Shown in pieces: positions 32,365 to 41,813 of a DNA stretch of 47,133 nucleotides. The notes beneath the pieces are model-generated. The model was not told the origin of the DNA. It did not search any database and saw only the letters and a list, made by a program, of their open reading frames with translations. Made by a program: the position numbers and the translations under genes. The DNA is from Candidatus Poseidoniaceae archaeon. GTDB taxonomy: Archaea > Thermoplasmatota > Poseidoniia > Poseidoniales > Poseidoniaceae. Numbering within the stretch: the stretch's first letter is position 1; every line of letters starts with the position of its first letter. Location: assembly GCA_949373265.1 (NCBI GenBank), contig CASICT010000023.1, forward strand, positions 1 to 47,133, written 5' to 3'.

Positions 32365-34383
32365 ATGGCCGGAGCGGAGCGAATCCAACAACTGGCCGAA
32401 GCGGTCAGATATCACCGCCAATTGTACTACAATCATGCTGCACCAGAGATAACAGATGCAGAATTCGATGCGCTTTGGGATGAATTGACAAAATTAGATT
32501 CTAGTAACGATGTTTTACACGAAGTAGGCCCAGAGCCGTTACCTGGAACTGTAAAGGTAGAGCATATGTTCCCAATGCGTTCTCTCGACAAAGGAGTTTC
32601 CGGTGATGATATTATTCACTTCGTAACCCAATCCACATCCGGTGGCAAGAGGTATCTTGCACAACCGAAGTTAGACGGGTCGGCCCTTTCATTAGAATAT
32701 GTGGCCGGTAATCTACATCGAGCTGCAACCCGGGGTAGTGGGTCGAGGGGCGAAGATGTAACGTTGAATGCCAAAATGGTTGCAAACGTTCCTTTACGAC
32801 TCAATGTTGCAATAGATTGTCATGTTCGTGGCGAAGTGGTTATGCCATTAGCAATCTTTGAAGAAAAATATAGTGATATTTCTCCGAACCCAAGGAATCT
32901 GTGTTCAGGAGCCTTACGTCAAAAGCACGGGGATGGAAAGGCTGATGCATCAGATTTGGTTTTCCAAGCCTATGATGTAAAATTTCCAAACCAGTCTCCT
33001 GGGGGCACCAATGATAGTGAATTGCTTTCATGGTTGCAAGAAGCAGGAATAGAACCAGCACCGTGGAATATCTTCGAATCCGAATCTCCGCAAAAAGAAA
33101 TGATTGAATACACTAAGGAATGGTCTTCGAAAAGGTCGTCATACGAATTTGAGATCGATGGTATTGTATTCAAATTGGATAATTTGGCACAACGAGAGAA
33201 TCTCGGAATGACCGCTCACCATCCTCGTTGGGCTCTGGCTTGGAAATTCCCTTCTCAAGAAGCACACTCAGTTTTGCTGGACGTAGATTGGCAAACTGGG
33301 CGGACAGGAGTGGTAACTCCAGTTGCTAGAATTGCCCCTCAAATGGTAGGGGGGGTTACTGTCGAAAATGTGACACTACATAATGTCGGAGAAGTAAAAC
33401 GACTCGATGTTAAAATCGGCGACAAAGTTACAATCACCAGAAGGGGCGATGTAATTCCCAAAATCATCGAGAATTTAGGTCGCGCCACAATTAGTGATTT
33501 GGATTCGAGATTCCACGCCGATGGAACAGAATTCGTAGGAGAGTTGTCCCATAGAGAGATCCCAATTCCAAAAGAATGTCCTGCATGTGGGCGAGAGTTA
33601 ACAATGGAGGGCGCATTCCTAAGATGCGTTGCTTTGGAATGTGACGCTAGAATGACAAGAGCGCTAACATATTGGTGTCGTACTCTTGAGATGGATGGTA
33701 TTGGGGAGAAATTGATTGAAGCATTACTGGAAAAGGGTTTGGTCGTTACTATAGCCGATTTGTATATGCTTAGTCATTCTCAGATTACTGAACTGGAAAG
33801 GATGGGCGACAAGAGCGCCTACAATGTACTAGACGAACTCGCAAAAACTAGGACTTTGAACTTAGCAAAATTCCTTCACGCTTTAGGTATGGAAAGAATA
33901 GGTCCCGAGGTTGCAACAACAATATCTCAACACTTTGCAAGTTTAGAGAAGTTACTTCATTGGATTGATGAAGGTGAGGATGACGAACTCACAACCATCG
34001 ATGGTATTGGAGACAAGGTTGCTGCAATTTTCCGAAATGGAATAAACAAGCGCCGAACCCTAATCAACGAACTTTCCACAATAATCACAGTCACGGATGA
34101 ATCTCAACCATCTAGTGGGAAATTCGATGGGAAATCGTTCTGCATTACTGGTTCACTTTCAAGGCCAAGAAAAGAAATTGCTCTAACAATAAAGAACGCT
34201 GGTGGGAAAGTAGTTGGTAGTGTGAGTAGTAGTTTAGATATTCTTATTGCCGGAGAAAAGGCTGGCTCCAAATTAGAAAAAGCCCAATCGTTGGGAATAG
34301 TAATTTGGAGCGAAGAGGACCTGTATCATCAAGTCACAGAGCCCACAAAAGGCCCTAAGACGCTTTTCGATTATGACAGATGA
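32365..34383 (+). CDS. ligA: NAD-dependent DNA ligase
   Basis: 672 residues, full bacterial-type length. Domain Ia (YY..PEITDAEFDALW) takes up NAD; the adenylation domain carries K102 in KLDGSA. An OB fold follows, then the zinc finger C405-x2-C408-x12-C421-x4-C426, helix-hairpin-helix repeats (about 435-580) and a C-terminal BRCT domain (about 590-672, KSFCITGSLSRPRKE). It seals nicks in duplex DNA using NAD+. Most archaea rely on ATP-dependent ligase, so this is a bacterial-type gene in an archaeal setting, as known for some euryarchaeal lineages. It seems intact. Confidence 0.97.
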   Translation: MAGAERIQQLAEAVRYHRQLYYNHAAPEITDAEFDALWDELTKLDSSNDVLHEVGPEPLPGTVKVEHMFPMRSLDKGVSGDDIIHFVTQSTSGGKRYLAQPKLDGSALSLEYVAGNLHRAATRGSGSRGEDVTLNAKMVANVPLRLNVAIDCHVRGEVVMPLAIFEEKYSDISPNPRNLCSGALRQKHGDGKADASDLVFQAYDVKFPNQSPGGTNDSELLSWLQEAGIEPAPWNIFESESPQKEMIEYTKEWSSKRSSYEFEIDGIVFKLDNLAQRENLGMTAHHPRWALAWKFPSQEAHSVLLDVDWQTGRTGVVTPVARIAPQMVGGVTVENVTLHNVGEVKRLDVKIGDKVTITRRGDVIPKIIENLGRATISDLDSRFHADGTEFVGELSHREIPIPKECPACGRELTMEGAFLRCVALECDARMTRALTYWCRTLEMDGIGEKLIEALLEKGLVVTIADLYMLSHSQITELERMGDKSAYNVLDELAKTRTLNLAKFLHALGMERIGPEVATTISQHFASLEKLLHWIDEGEDDELTTIDGIGDKVAAIFRNGINKRRTLINELSTIITVTDESQPSSGKFDGKSFCITGSLSRPRKEIALTIKNAGGKVVGSVSSSLDILIAGEKAGSKLEKAQSLGIVIWSEEDLYHQVTEPTKGPKTLFDYDR

Positions 34384-34459
34384 CCTCTAGTCATAAAAAG
34401 TGTAGAAAGTAAAACCAGCATACCAACCCATTGATAACCGCTGCACCGGTGGTACAACC

Positions 34460-36898
34460 ATGAATCGAAAACTTGTGCCGCTGGCACTAATATTACTGCT
34501 GTTATTGTCAATGGCGCCATTGACTACTGGTAATAGCGGCGGAGTTTACAATTCAGGTACCGGTTGCGGAGGAAGTTATTGCCATGGTAGCGGTACTAAC
34601 GCAGTAGTTTCTATGTCGGGACAACCCGGTAATTATACAGCAGGCCAAACCTACACTCTATCCATTTCTGTTACGGGCGGAGCCAGCAGTACCCAAGGTG
34701 GCTTCAGTCTTGACGCGAGCATAGGAACTCTTTCCGCAGGCGGAATAGGAATAATGGCAGTAAAGGTAAATCCTGCAGGCACTAGTGCTACGCACACAAC
34801 TAACAGTTATCGAAGTTGGAGTGTTGATTGGATTGCTCCAGCCGCCGGTTCTGGAGTGGCGATATTCGACTTAGCTGCAAATGCAGCAGATGGTAACAAC
34901 CAAAATTCAAATGATAATTGGGATACGGTTAGTTACCAGGTTCCCGAGGCAGGAGGCTCAGTTTCAAACACCCCCCCCACAGCCTCAAATATACTACTAA
35001 GCCCTAGCAATCCAGTTACTACAGACACTTTGTCGTTGACATATTCTTACCAAGATTCAGACGGTGATGCTCAGAGCGGAACCTCAATACATTGGTACAA
35101 GGATGGCGTATTGGAAAGTTCTAGTGACAATCAAATGACAGTCCCTTCTTCGTCAACAAGTAAAGGAGAATCCTGGAATGTAACAGTTACTCCAAGCGAT
35201 GGCACAGATAACGGACCTTCCGTGCATTCTACCAATCTATTGATTATCAACTCAATTCCATCTATACAGAGTGCCTCTATTTCTCCCGAATCGGCAACAG
35301 AAAGCGATGATCTCACAGTCGGCTGGTCCTCATCGGATGCGGACAACGATATCCTATCTGCTAGCGGGATAGAATGGTATGTTGATGGTTCAAAGGTCTC
35401 AGCGTTTGATAATGATGTTACAATCCCTTCAGTTGCGATTAGAGATGGTGATGTATGGTATGCTAAAGTGAAAGTCAACGACGGGGAAGTCGACAGTAAT
35501 TGGTTTACAACTCAGGACATCACTATCGGCAGCGATAACACAGCACCTACGATGACAAGTGTAACTCTAAGTGGACCGTATACAACAGTAGATGACCTAA
35601 TCGCAACCGCTCAGGGTAACGATTTAGACGGTGACATACTAACGTATGAATGGCAATGGCCAAGTTCCACAATTACAACATCGACCCTCCCTTCATCCCT
35701 AACTAGTAAGGATGAATCATGGACTGCTAAGTGTAGAGTTACGGATGGTAAAGCGTACTCAGAATGGATGGAAAGCAGTGCTGTAGTCATTCAGAATTCA
35801 GCCCCGGTATTATCGAGTATAACCATAGACCAAGATTCAGTATTCTTTGAAAGTGAAGCGACCTATTCCTATGAAGCGACAGATGCTGATGGTGACATAT
35901 TGTCTCCAAATGAAGATTGGTCTCTATCCGGTGCTATTCTAACTCTACAACTTTACGTGAGTGATGATGATTTTAGTAATTCACAAACACTTTCAGACAC
36001 CGTTTTGATAGCAAATACACTTCCAACAGTCACCTATAGTGGGGGTCTAAGTTTCGATGCTCTAATGGATATCAATCCATTAGCAGATTTAGTTACAGAC
36101 GATGCCAACGGTGATGATGTAACTCTTTCATGGATATGGATTAGAAATGGCTTTTCGACAAATTATAATCAAAGTATGATTTCAGCATCTAGCCTTGGAG
36201 CGGGCGATAGTTGGACAGCATTAGTAACTCCAAACGATGGAATAGAAGACGGTCAAACTTTGGTACTAGAGTTCACTATTACCAACACAGACCCTAATGC
36301 GGTTATCAGTGGTCCAGAGAAACTCATTCAGGGCGCAACAGCGACATTTTCTGCTAGCAACTCTACAGATATCGATGGTGCGGTAGTCAATGCAATTTGG
36401 ATGGTAGACGGTGAGATCGTACATAATGGAATGGTTCTGAATATTTTGATGGTTGAAGAATTGAATCTTGAGGTTAAGGTAATCGATGACCTAGGAGCAA
36501 CAGATACTTTGTCGACTAATTATATTGGAGTGGAGCCTCCTTATGCCAAAAATACAGTAGCAGAAACCGATGGAAATGAAGTTGTATTGACATGGGAAGG
36601 CGTTGCCGATGAATGGGCTGTTGTCCATAACGGCGAGGTCATAGGCACAACTACGGCAACGAAATATCGACACGCACCTACCCTAGAAGGCGAGCATTCT
36701 TACAATATATTACCAATTGTGGACGGTGAACAAATCCAATGGGAAGGTGCAACTTCAACCGATGATGTCGTACTAGAATCTAGTACAGCCCCCGATACCC
36801 CAGGCCCTAGCGATACATTGGGAATGATTTTCAGTATCGTCATGCTTCTCGCAGGTATAGTTGGAGTCACAATTTCGTTTATTCCAAGGAGGTCTTGA
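34460..36898 (+). CDS. Secreted multi-Ig protein with N-terminal CX4CH motif
   Basis: 812 residues. Signal peptide 1-24; the mature start NSGG is followed by C36-GGSY-C41-H42, a CX4CH motif in a small Gly-rich domain of Reelin-like/choice-of-anchor-V character (about 25-170). Next come about six Ig/cadherin-like beta domains of some 90 residues (DADGDIL, GDSWTALVTPNDG patterns), a fibronectin-like segment near 690-770 and a C-terminal membrane helix (about 788-808) with a short basic end. The Cys-Cys-His motif might hold heme c or another metal, but a longer-than-canonical spacer makes this uncertain. GGAGGTC at its 3' end is the ribosome binding site of the next gene, so the three genes to 38524 look like one operon. 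Confidence 0.82.
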   Translation: MNRKLVPLALILLLLLSMAPLTTGNSGGVYNSGTGCGGSYCHGSGTNAVVSMSGQPGNYTAGQTYTLSISVTGGASSTQGGFSLDASIGTLSAGGIGIMAVKVNPAGTSATHTTNSYRSWSVDWIAPAAGSGVAIFDLAANAADGNNQNSNDNWDTVSYQVPEAGGSVSNTPPTASNILLSPSNPVTTDTLSLTYSYQDSDGDAQSGTSIHWYKDGVLESSSDNQMTVPSSSTSKGESWNVTVTPSDGTDNGPSVHSTNLLIINSIPSIQSASISPESATESDDLTVGWSSSDADNDILSASGIEWYVDGSKVSAFDNDVTIPSVAIRDGDVWYAKVKVNDGEVDSNWFTTQDITIGSDNTAPTMTSVTLSGPYTTVDDLIATAQGNDLDGDILTYEWQWPSSTITTSTLPSSLTSKDESWTAKCRVTDGKAYSEWMESSAVVIQNSAPVLSSITIDQDSVFFESEATYSYEATDADGDILSPNEDWSLSGAILTLQLYVSDDDFSNSQTLSDTVLIANTLPTVTYSGGLSFDALMDINPLADLVTDDANGDDVTLSWIWIRNGFSTNYNQSMISASSLGAGDSWTALVTPNDGIEDGQTLVLEFTITNTDPNAVISGPEKLIQGATATFSASNSTDIDGAVVNAIWMVDGEIVHNGMVLNILMVEELNLEVKVIDDLGATDTLSTNYIGVEPPYAKNTVAETDGNEVVLTWEGVADEWAVVHNGEVIGTTTATKYRHAPTLEGEHSYNILPIVDGEQIQWEGATSTDDVVLESSTAPDTPGPSDTLGMIFSIVMLLAGIVGVTISFIPRRS

Positions 36899-38013
36899 AT
36901 GCGTATTAAGGCGGTGACTCTTCTGATTTTGGTAGTCCTTTCCTCGACAATTTCTACAGCAAATTCCGGTGGAGAAGGGGATGCGGTTCGTTCAAGGGAT
37001 TGTGCAGGTTCTTGCCATGCATCCTCTTCAACAAACGGAGTATCTTCTGCTGTTCTAAGTATTGAATTCCCTGAAGATACATATGCTGGATTATTGATGG
37101 AAATTAAAACTTCAGTTGGGGGCGCAGATGTAAGTTCAGCCAATATGGTCGGAATGGCAATTCTGGTGAATTCAGAAGGCGCTAAAGATCTTCCAGCAAA
37201 CGAAGGTTGGGAAGTGATTACCGACCCTAATGGTGGGACCAATAATTATGTCGAAATCATCGATGCGTTCTCTTCTCAAACCGTAGTCACACAAACATGG
37301 ACTTTACGCGCTCCTTCTAATCCAGGAATGTATGATTTATTCTTAGCGGTACAACATGGCTCTGCAAGCGGCGGAATAGCTATGACTGGGATATCAAATT
37401 CAACATCTGTTGAAGTGCAGGTAGTTCCTGAAAATCTACCCCAGCTAGCACCCGATTGGACACCGGTTAATACCCGAACTCTTGGGGAAAGCACAACAAT
37501 AACTCTTGAAACCTTGAATACAGATTCAGCCATTGTTGAATTAAAGAATGGGGCTGGAGTTACACAAATAACAGTCGTAGATAATGAGTTCACAATACCG
37601 GCTGCAGTTAATCCTGGAGTGGCTGAATGGCGTGTAATCCTAGAAGGGGAAGGGCCGACTCAGACCTCACCTTGGTTTAGGCTTACAGCACAGGAACCCG
37701 GTTGGGAAATTGATGAAAATGCGCTCTACCTTCAGAGTTTCGCGCTATTCTTACTGTGTGCGGGATTAGTGGTATTGAGAAGACCAACTGGAGAAGATTT
37801 CAACAAGAGTTATGATTCTGAAAACTATCTTTCAGATTCTATGGCAGAAGTGACCCCAGCCCTGGAACCAACTCCTGTAATAGCGACTCCGCCAATGACA
37901 AGTAGTGAAGGGCCACCAGTGCCATCACTGGATTACCCCAGGGATGGACGGCAGAGCAATGGCAATATTATGGCCAAGAGCACCTTGACAAATTAGCACG
38001 AGGTGAAATCTGA
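36899..38013 (+). pseudogene. Secreted CX3CH-motif protein, frameshifted near its C-terminus
   Basis: Signal peptide 1-21; mature start NSGG and C35-AGS-C39-H40, a partner to the CX4CH motif of the upstream protein. A single beta domain of Reelin/choice-of-anchor-V type (about 45-185), a second beta domain (about 190-265), a membrane helix (about 277-294) and a cytoplasmic Pro-rich tail follow. The open frame ends at 37996, but another frame (from 37942) reads GWTAEQWQYYGQEHLDKL to TGA at 38011-38013. That stop overlaps the next start as TGATG, so a frameshift lies at about 37920-37941. The GWT..QW.YYGQ end resembles a short C-terminal motif I recall from other marine group II proteins. Start supported by GGAGGTC. 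Confidence 0.75.
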
Positions 38014-38524
38014 TGATATCTTCAGGAACCTTACATGTTATCGCTACAGAGCTAACAGTCGGGATGTTCGCTCTTTCAGGCGTTGCCTTCCTTCTTTGTT
38101 TGATTGAAGAAAGGGACCATTATCGCGTGAATCAGTAGCCCATTGGGCTTTGCTGGGCGGTATAATTGCAACTCCATTTGCGATAATTACGGGCCTAGAT
38201 GCATCACCAGGTGAGGGATTGAACAGCCCTCTTCTCGCTAACAAAATGCTGCTTTCTATGACCTCGGCAGGACTAGCAATTGGGATACTGGTAAGGAGGA
38301 GGATGGGCGGAGATGTAGACTCGAGACACGCTAGTGTTGGGATGATATCTGTTGCCTTGATGCTAACTACGGCCGGTATGGGTGGTGAATATTCACGAAG
38401 CGAAACTCTACTATTCTTCGTACCTAAAGAAACAGTATTTTTATTCCCAGTATGGGCAAGTATAATTTTGATAGTTCTATCTTTAGTTATGCTAGGTAAA
38501 TCAGCCATAGAGCATAGAAGTTGA
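38013..38524 (+). pseudogene. DUF2231-like four-helix membrane protein, one frameshift
   Basis: The start ATG 38013 has a perfect GAGGTGA 7 nt upstream and overlaps the previous stop. Frame one gives 41 residues (SSGTLHVIATELTVG..., ending HYRVNQ). The remaining three helices (HWALLGGIIATPFAIITG onward) continue in another frame. Reading TATCGTGAATCA instead of TATCGCGTGAATCA (38121-38134) joins them into a 169-residue four-helix protein with His in helices 1 and 2. The pattern fits DUF2231, whose members often accompany cytochromes. The 3' end overlaps the convergent PAC2 gene by 24 bp. Whether the shift is real or an assembly error cannot be told. Confidence 0.7.
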
Positions 38525-39298
38525 AGCCGGACTTGGTTCAGATTCTGCTCCATCCATCATATTGCGAATCTGTTCTTCTAATTGCTTTGCTTCTTCTAGA
38601 AGCGGACCATGATCTAAATCGATTACAGGTAGCATCTTGTTTAGGTGCTGAATTATCACAGCAGCCGCTCTAGCGTCTGGGAATCTTGGGTCGGCTTCAA
38701 CCATTAGACTCATGATATTGCGCCCTCTACTTGCCCCTTCGCTGAGCATAACTCCAGTCATCCCTTTGATGACGCCTTGTTCAAGAAGTGGGATTTCCAT
38801 TTCTTGCAAAAGTTCAGCCATCTTAGGAGTTGCAGCGACGCCCAGAACATCAACTTCTTCGGTATCCTCATACTCAACTAGTGGTTCATTTCCATTCAAA
38901 CCGCCTTTCATACCCTTACGAGCAAAAGCATCGATGAGAACTCCCATCGCCGCCTTTTCCTTTTTAGACCAAGCAAATATTTCGCTAACGATTTCATGAA
39001 CAAGAGGGTCGGGTACGATTAATTCACTCATCAATAGTAGTACCTTATCGCATCCCTCAATCTTGCAGATTGGCTTACCAGTATATGCTCGGATAGGAGG
39101 CAGAGGCACACCATCTTGCACCAAACAAATAGCAGGTAAGTTTGGATGAGCAACACCGCCTACGAATTCTAATTCCAAGTGGTCAATCAAAAAATGTGCA
39201 ACGACGCTAGAGACCATCCCCACACTTGGGAAACAGCATACGACAAGCGCATCTTCGATATCGATACTCTTGTCAAGCCAGACCTTAGCGCCTTCCAT
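38501..39298 (-). CDS. PAC2-family protein (proteasome assembly chaperone-like)
   Basis: 265 residues, intact. PAC2 fold: an ALVVCCFPSVGMVSSVVAHFL N-terminal segment, EFVGGVAHPNLP, YTGKPIC, a LLLMSELIV strand, and a later GVIKGMTGVMLSEGASRG loop. Archaeal members (PbaA/PbaB) bind proteasome alpha or related ring proteins; the eukaryotic homologue helps 20S assembly. A long helical C-terminal end (about 225-250) is acidic. No proteasome gene is nearby. Both neighbours on the plus strand are frameshifted, while this gene is not. Confidence 0.88.
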   Translation of the reverse strand: MEGAKVWLDKSIDIEDALVVCCFPSVGMVSSVVAHFLIDHLELEFVGGVAHPNLPAICLVQDGVPLPPIRAYTGKPICKIEGCDKVLLLMSELIVPDPLVHEIVSEIFAWSKKEKAAMGVLIDAFARKGMKGGLNGNEPLVEYEDTEEVDVLGVAATPKMAELLQEMEIPLLEQGVIKGMTGVMLSEGASRGRNIMSLMVEADPRFPDARAAAVIIQHLNKMLPVIDLDHGPLLEEAKQLEEQIRNMMDGAESEPSPASTSMLYG

Positions 39299-39395
39299 GG
39301 CTCTAAGGACAACACACCTTGTGTATAATCTACCCGCCTTCCTAATTCAACCTATAATCCCAAGCGATTTGAAGGTGAAGCATGCAAGAGAGTAC

Positions 39396-40541
39396 ATGGG
39401 CGAGGAAAGGAAGCATACACTTTCCCCTTCAGCATGGAATCGATTCGAGACCTGCCCTCGAATGTATTGGCTAAGTCGACAGAAGTTACCTCGTAAGGCC
39501 GGAATGGCGGCTAGCGTAGGTACTGCAGTTCATGCATCGGTTGAAGATTTATTGCAAATAGACCTTTCAGCTCGTAAATCGACGAAACACATTGGCTACC
39601 CGAAGTAGCCGAATCATTTCTCAAAAACACGATGGGAGGAAGAAAAAGAGGTATTCTTAGCAACCCCCCGCCGACCAATGTGGAAAGAAAAAGAGTGGGA
39701 TAAAGCAAAGAAAATGCAAAGAGGAGCAATCAAAATGCTTCTGGAATTTGTAGGAGCCTCTGGGGTAACTCCACTGAAAACCACAATTGCTCTTTGGAAG
39801 AACCTTCTTTCTAGAGTGATTGCAGTTGAAGGTGAACTACGAACAAGCGATGACCGGTTAATGGGGCGTTTAGATATGCTATTTGCTGATGTTGACGATA
39901 AGGGAAATCTGAATGGTTGGATTGTTGCAGATTTGAAAACTGGCAAGGCTCCTGAAACCGAATTAAAACCCGAGGTTCAAAGACAATTATTGCTGTATCG
40001 GGATATACTGCTGTCAAATAATCCAAATGCACCTCCTGTGAAAACCGAGGGCTGGTATACTGTAAATGCAACACGTTATACAGCCACTAGGCGAATCGGT
40101 AATGGATGATGCATTAGCGGCATGGGAGGCCACTAAACCAAGCGAAACTCCATTAGAAGCAACACCGGGCCAATCGTCTTGCGGTGGCTTTTGTGATTGG
40201 AAAGCATGGTGCCCCCATTGGTGGAATTGGCGACTTGAAAACGGCACACTTGGCACTGAAGACTTTTCAGATGCAGTAATTCTCTTACACCACTTTGATG
40301 ATATAAACGGCACTGGAGTTGCCGAAATATGCGAACCTGCTAATGCGGAGGGTAGGGCACTGCCAACAGGCTTCAAATCCCAATCAGTTTCGATGGTCGT
40401 GGAAAAGAGGCACTACAGGAATTGCTTGCAACCGGCCACCAAGGTCCGATTTTTATTGGCAGCGCAATGACGGTTCGTAACACTTGGAGAGTGGGACATT
40501 GGTGCGATGTACTCGCCTGGTCACCAATCCCTGATGCTTGA
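39396..40541 (+). pseudogene. RecB/Cas4-like Fe-S PD-(D/E)XK nuclease, at least four frameshifts
   Basis: Joined frames give about 380 residues. LSPSAWNRFETCPRMYWL and GTAVHASVEDLL form the N-terminal RecB-family motif. GRLDML and IVADLKTGK are the PD-(D/E)XK metal site and QRQLLLYRDIL the QxxxY motif. CGGFCDWKAWCPHW supplies three Cys that, with the N-terminal Cys, match the 4Fe-4S cluster of AddB/Cas4-type nucleases. A C-terminal beta domain ends SPIPDA at TGA 40539-40541. Frame breaks lie near 39585, 39625 (an A5 run), 40090 and 40370. It would resect or degrade DNA ends in repair. Start ATG 39396 is the first in frame before the motif. Sequence between breaks is well kept, so decay is recent or the breaks are assembly errors. 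Confidence 0.75.
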
Positions 40542-40552
40542 AATATAATCTC

Positions 40553-41347
40553 TTAGGGAGTCACGTGCCTCTTCATCTTCAATCCCATTAGGGGATAATA
40601 ACCAATCAAGTAACGAGAATCTTCTTTGGCAACGGTGACCAAATCTGTGCCTCGGTGGCTGCCGAAAGCAACGATGTATACCCCATCATCAATACGTATT
40701 CTACCTTGTGCATCAAAGGCATCCAGGTCTCCTAATGAGCGCCCTAATTCACTTTCATCTTTGCGAACTTCCCCATTGATCAACCAATCTTCAATTTCAT
40801 TGAGCGAACGTCTGAAACTGGATGGATGGTCGCGCATTATTTTCCATAATAATAGCAAACTTGCAGCCGCATCTGCAGCCGCATCATGAGCGTTTGATAG
40901 ATCGATTCCATGTCTAGCGCACTGGGCTCCAAGATTGTGAGGCCTAGCGATTTTTAATCTTCTAACCGCCTCTAAGGTATCTAGTACAACAAGAGGCTTT
41001 GGCGGAACCATGCCACATCTGTAATATTCATTATCGAGTAGAGGCATGTCGAATCTTCTAGCGTTATGGCCAACGATAACCGCACCATCCATCAATTCGA
41101 ATAATTCTGCCGCATAGTGCTTGAAAATCGGCTCTCCTCTTACTTTGGAATCATAAATCCCATGAACTCTTGATGCACCCATCGGGATTGGTCTTTGTGG
41201 ATTGACTAAGACGTCATAATGCACAGTGCTTCCATCTGCCTCTGCACCGATAAGTGCAACCTGTACGATCCGGTCATTATTGGTTGAAACCCCTGTGGTT
41301 TCAAGGTCGAATGCTAGAACACGTTGCCCCTCTAGAATGTCGACCAT
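40553..41347 (-). CDS. DnaQ-like 3'-5' exonuclease (DEDDh)
   Basis: 264 residues, intact. Exonuclease fold at residues about 8-180: AFDLETTG (D14, E16), VHGIYDSKV, HNARRFDMPLL and HDAAADA give the DEDDh metal and general-base residues. The C-terminal 70 residues carry a separate small domain (GRIRIDDGVYIVAFG). It may proofread or trim DNA or RNA 3' ends. It lies between two frameshifted plus-strand genes and is convergent with the RecB-like nuclease, 11 bp away. Confidence 0.9.
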   Translation of the reverse strand: MVDILEGQRVLAFDLETTGVSTNNDRIVQVALIGAEADGSTVHYDVLVNPQRPIPMGASRVHGIYDSKVRGEPIFKHYAAELFELMDGAVIVGHNARRFDMPLLDNEYYRCGMVPPKPLVVLDTLEAVRRLKIARPHNLGAQCARHGIDLSNAHDAAADAAASLLLLWKIMRDHPSSFRRSLNEIEDWLINGEVRKDESELGRSLGDLDAFDAQGRIRIDDGVYIVAFGSHRGTDLVTVAKEDSRYLIGYYPLMGLKMKRHVTP

Positions 41348-41390
41348 AACACATAGGCCGTAGGTCGACCCAAATGAACATCACTACACA

Positions 41391-41756
41391 ATGGCTATTG
41401 GCAATGATGAAGAGGTGGATGATATGGGCATCAAGGATTGGTTCAAGAAAAAGCCCGAACCAGTTAATGCAGAAGGCTCGAACAAAGTCATCGAATTGCC
41501 TGAATTAGATAGGGATGCACTTGTTCGAAGAAACACGTCTCGATGCTTGAATCTGACGAGGTTAAATTGCCTCCGGAGGTCATAGTCGAATCAACACCTG
41601 AATACGATTCAGGAGACGTAGATATGAGTGCTCTTTTAGATGATGAAATGGAATCTAATTACGAACCTAAATACCGTTGATAGTACGACGTTGAAGATAT
41701 GTTAGCCGGATGCGAAAATAGTTGGAGACTTGCCCGAAGAAGTCGATTTCAAATAG
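41391..41756 (+). pseudogene. Small acidic soluble protein, several frameshifts
   Basis: Frame one reads from ATG 41391 through DWFKKKPEPVNAEG to a stop at 41583-41585. Other frames continue coding-like sequence: LFEETRLDA, then ESDEVKLPPEVIVESTPEYD and MSALLDDEMESNYEPKYR, then YDVEDMLAG, then GDLPEEVDFK with TAG at 41754-41756. Removing one T near 41522 and one near 41550 restores the first two joins; one or two more breaks lie in 41675-41735. The protein would be about 120 residues, acidic, with a basic IKDWFKKK start. Family not recognised. Confidence 0.5.
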
Positions 41757-41813
41757 ATTAAATCAAATCATACTAGGGACATGGTTAGATATGAAATATA
41801 CAAGGGGATCTCT

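Noticed and set aside
40066..40470. Separate gene starting MQHVIQPLG
   Set aside because: Its sequence from DDALAAWEATKP onward continues the RecB-like nuclease and supplies its Fe-S cysteines; it is a frameshifted part of that gene.
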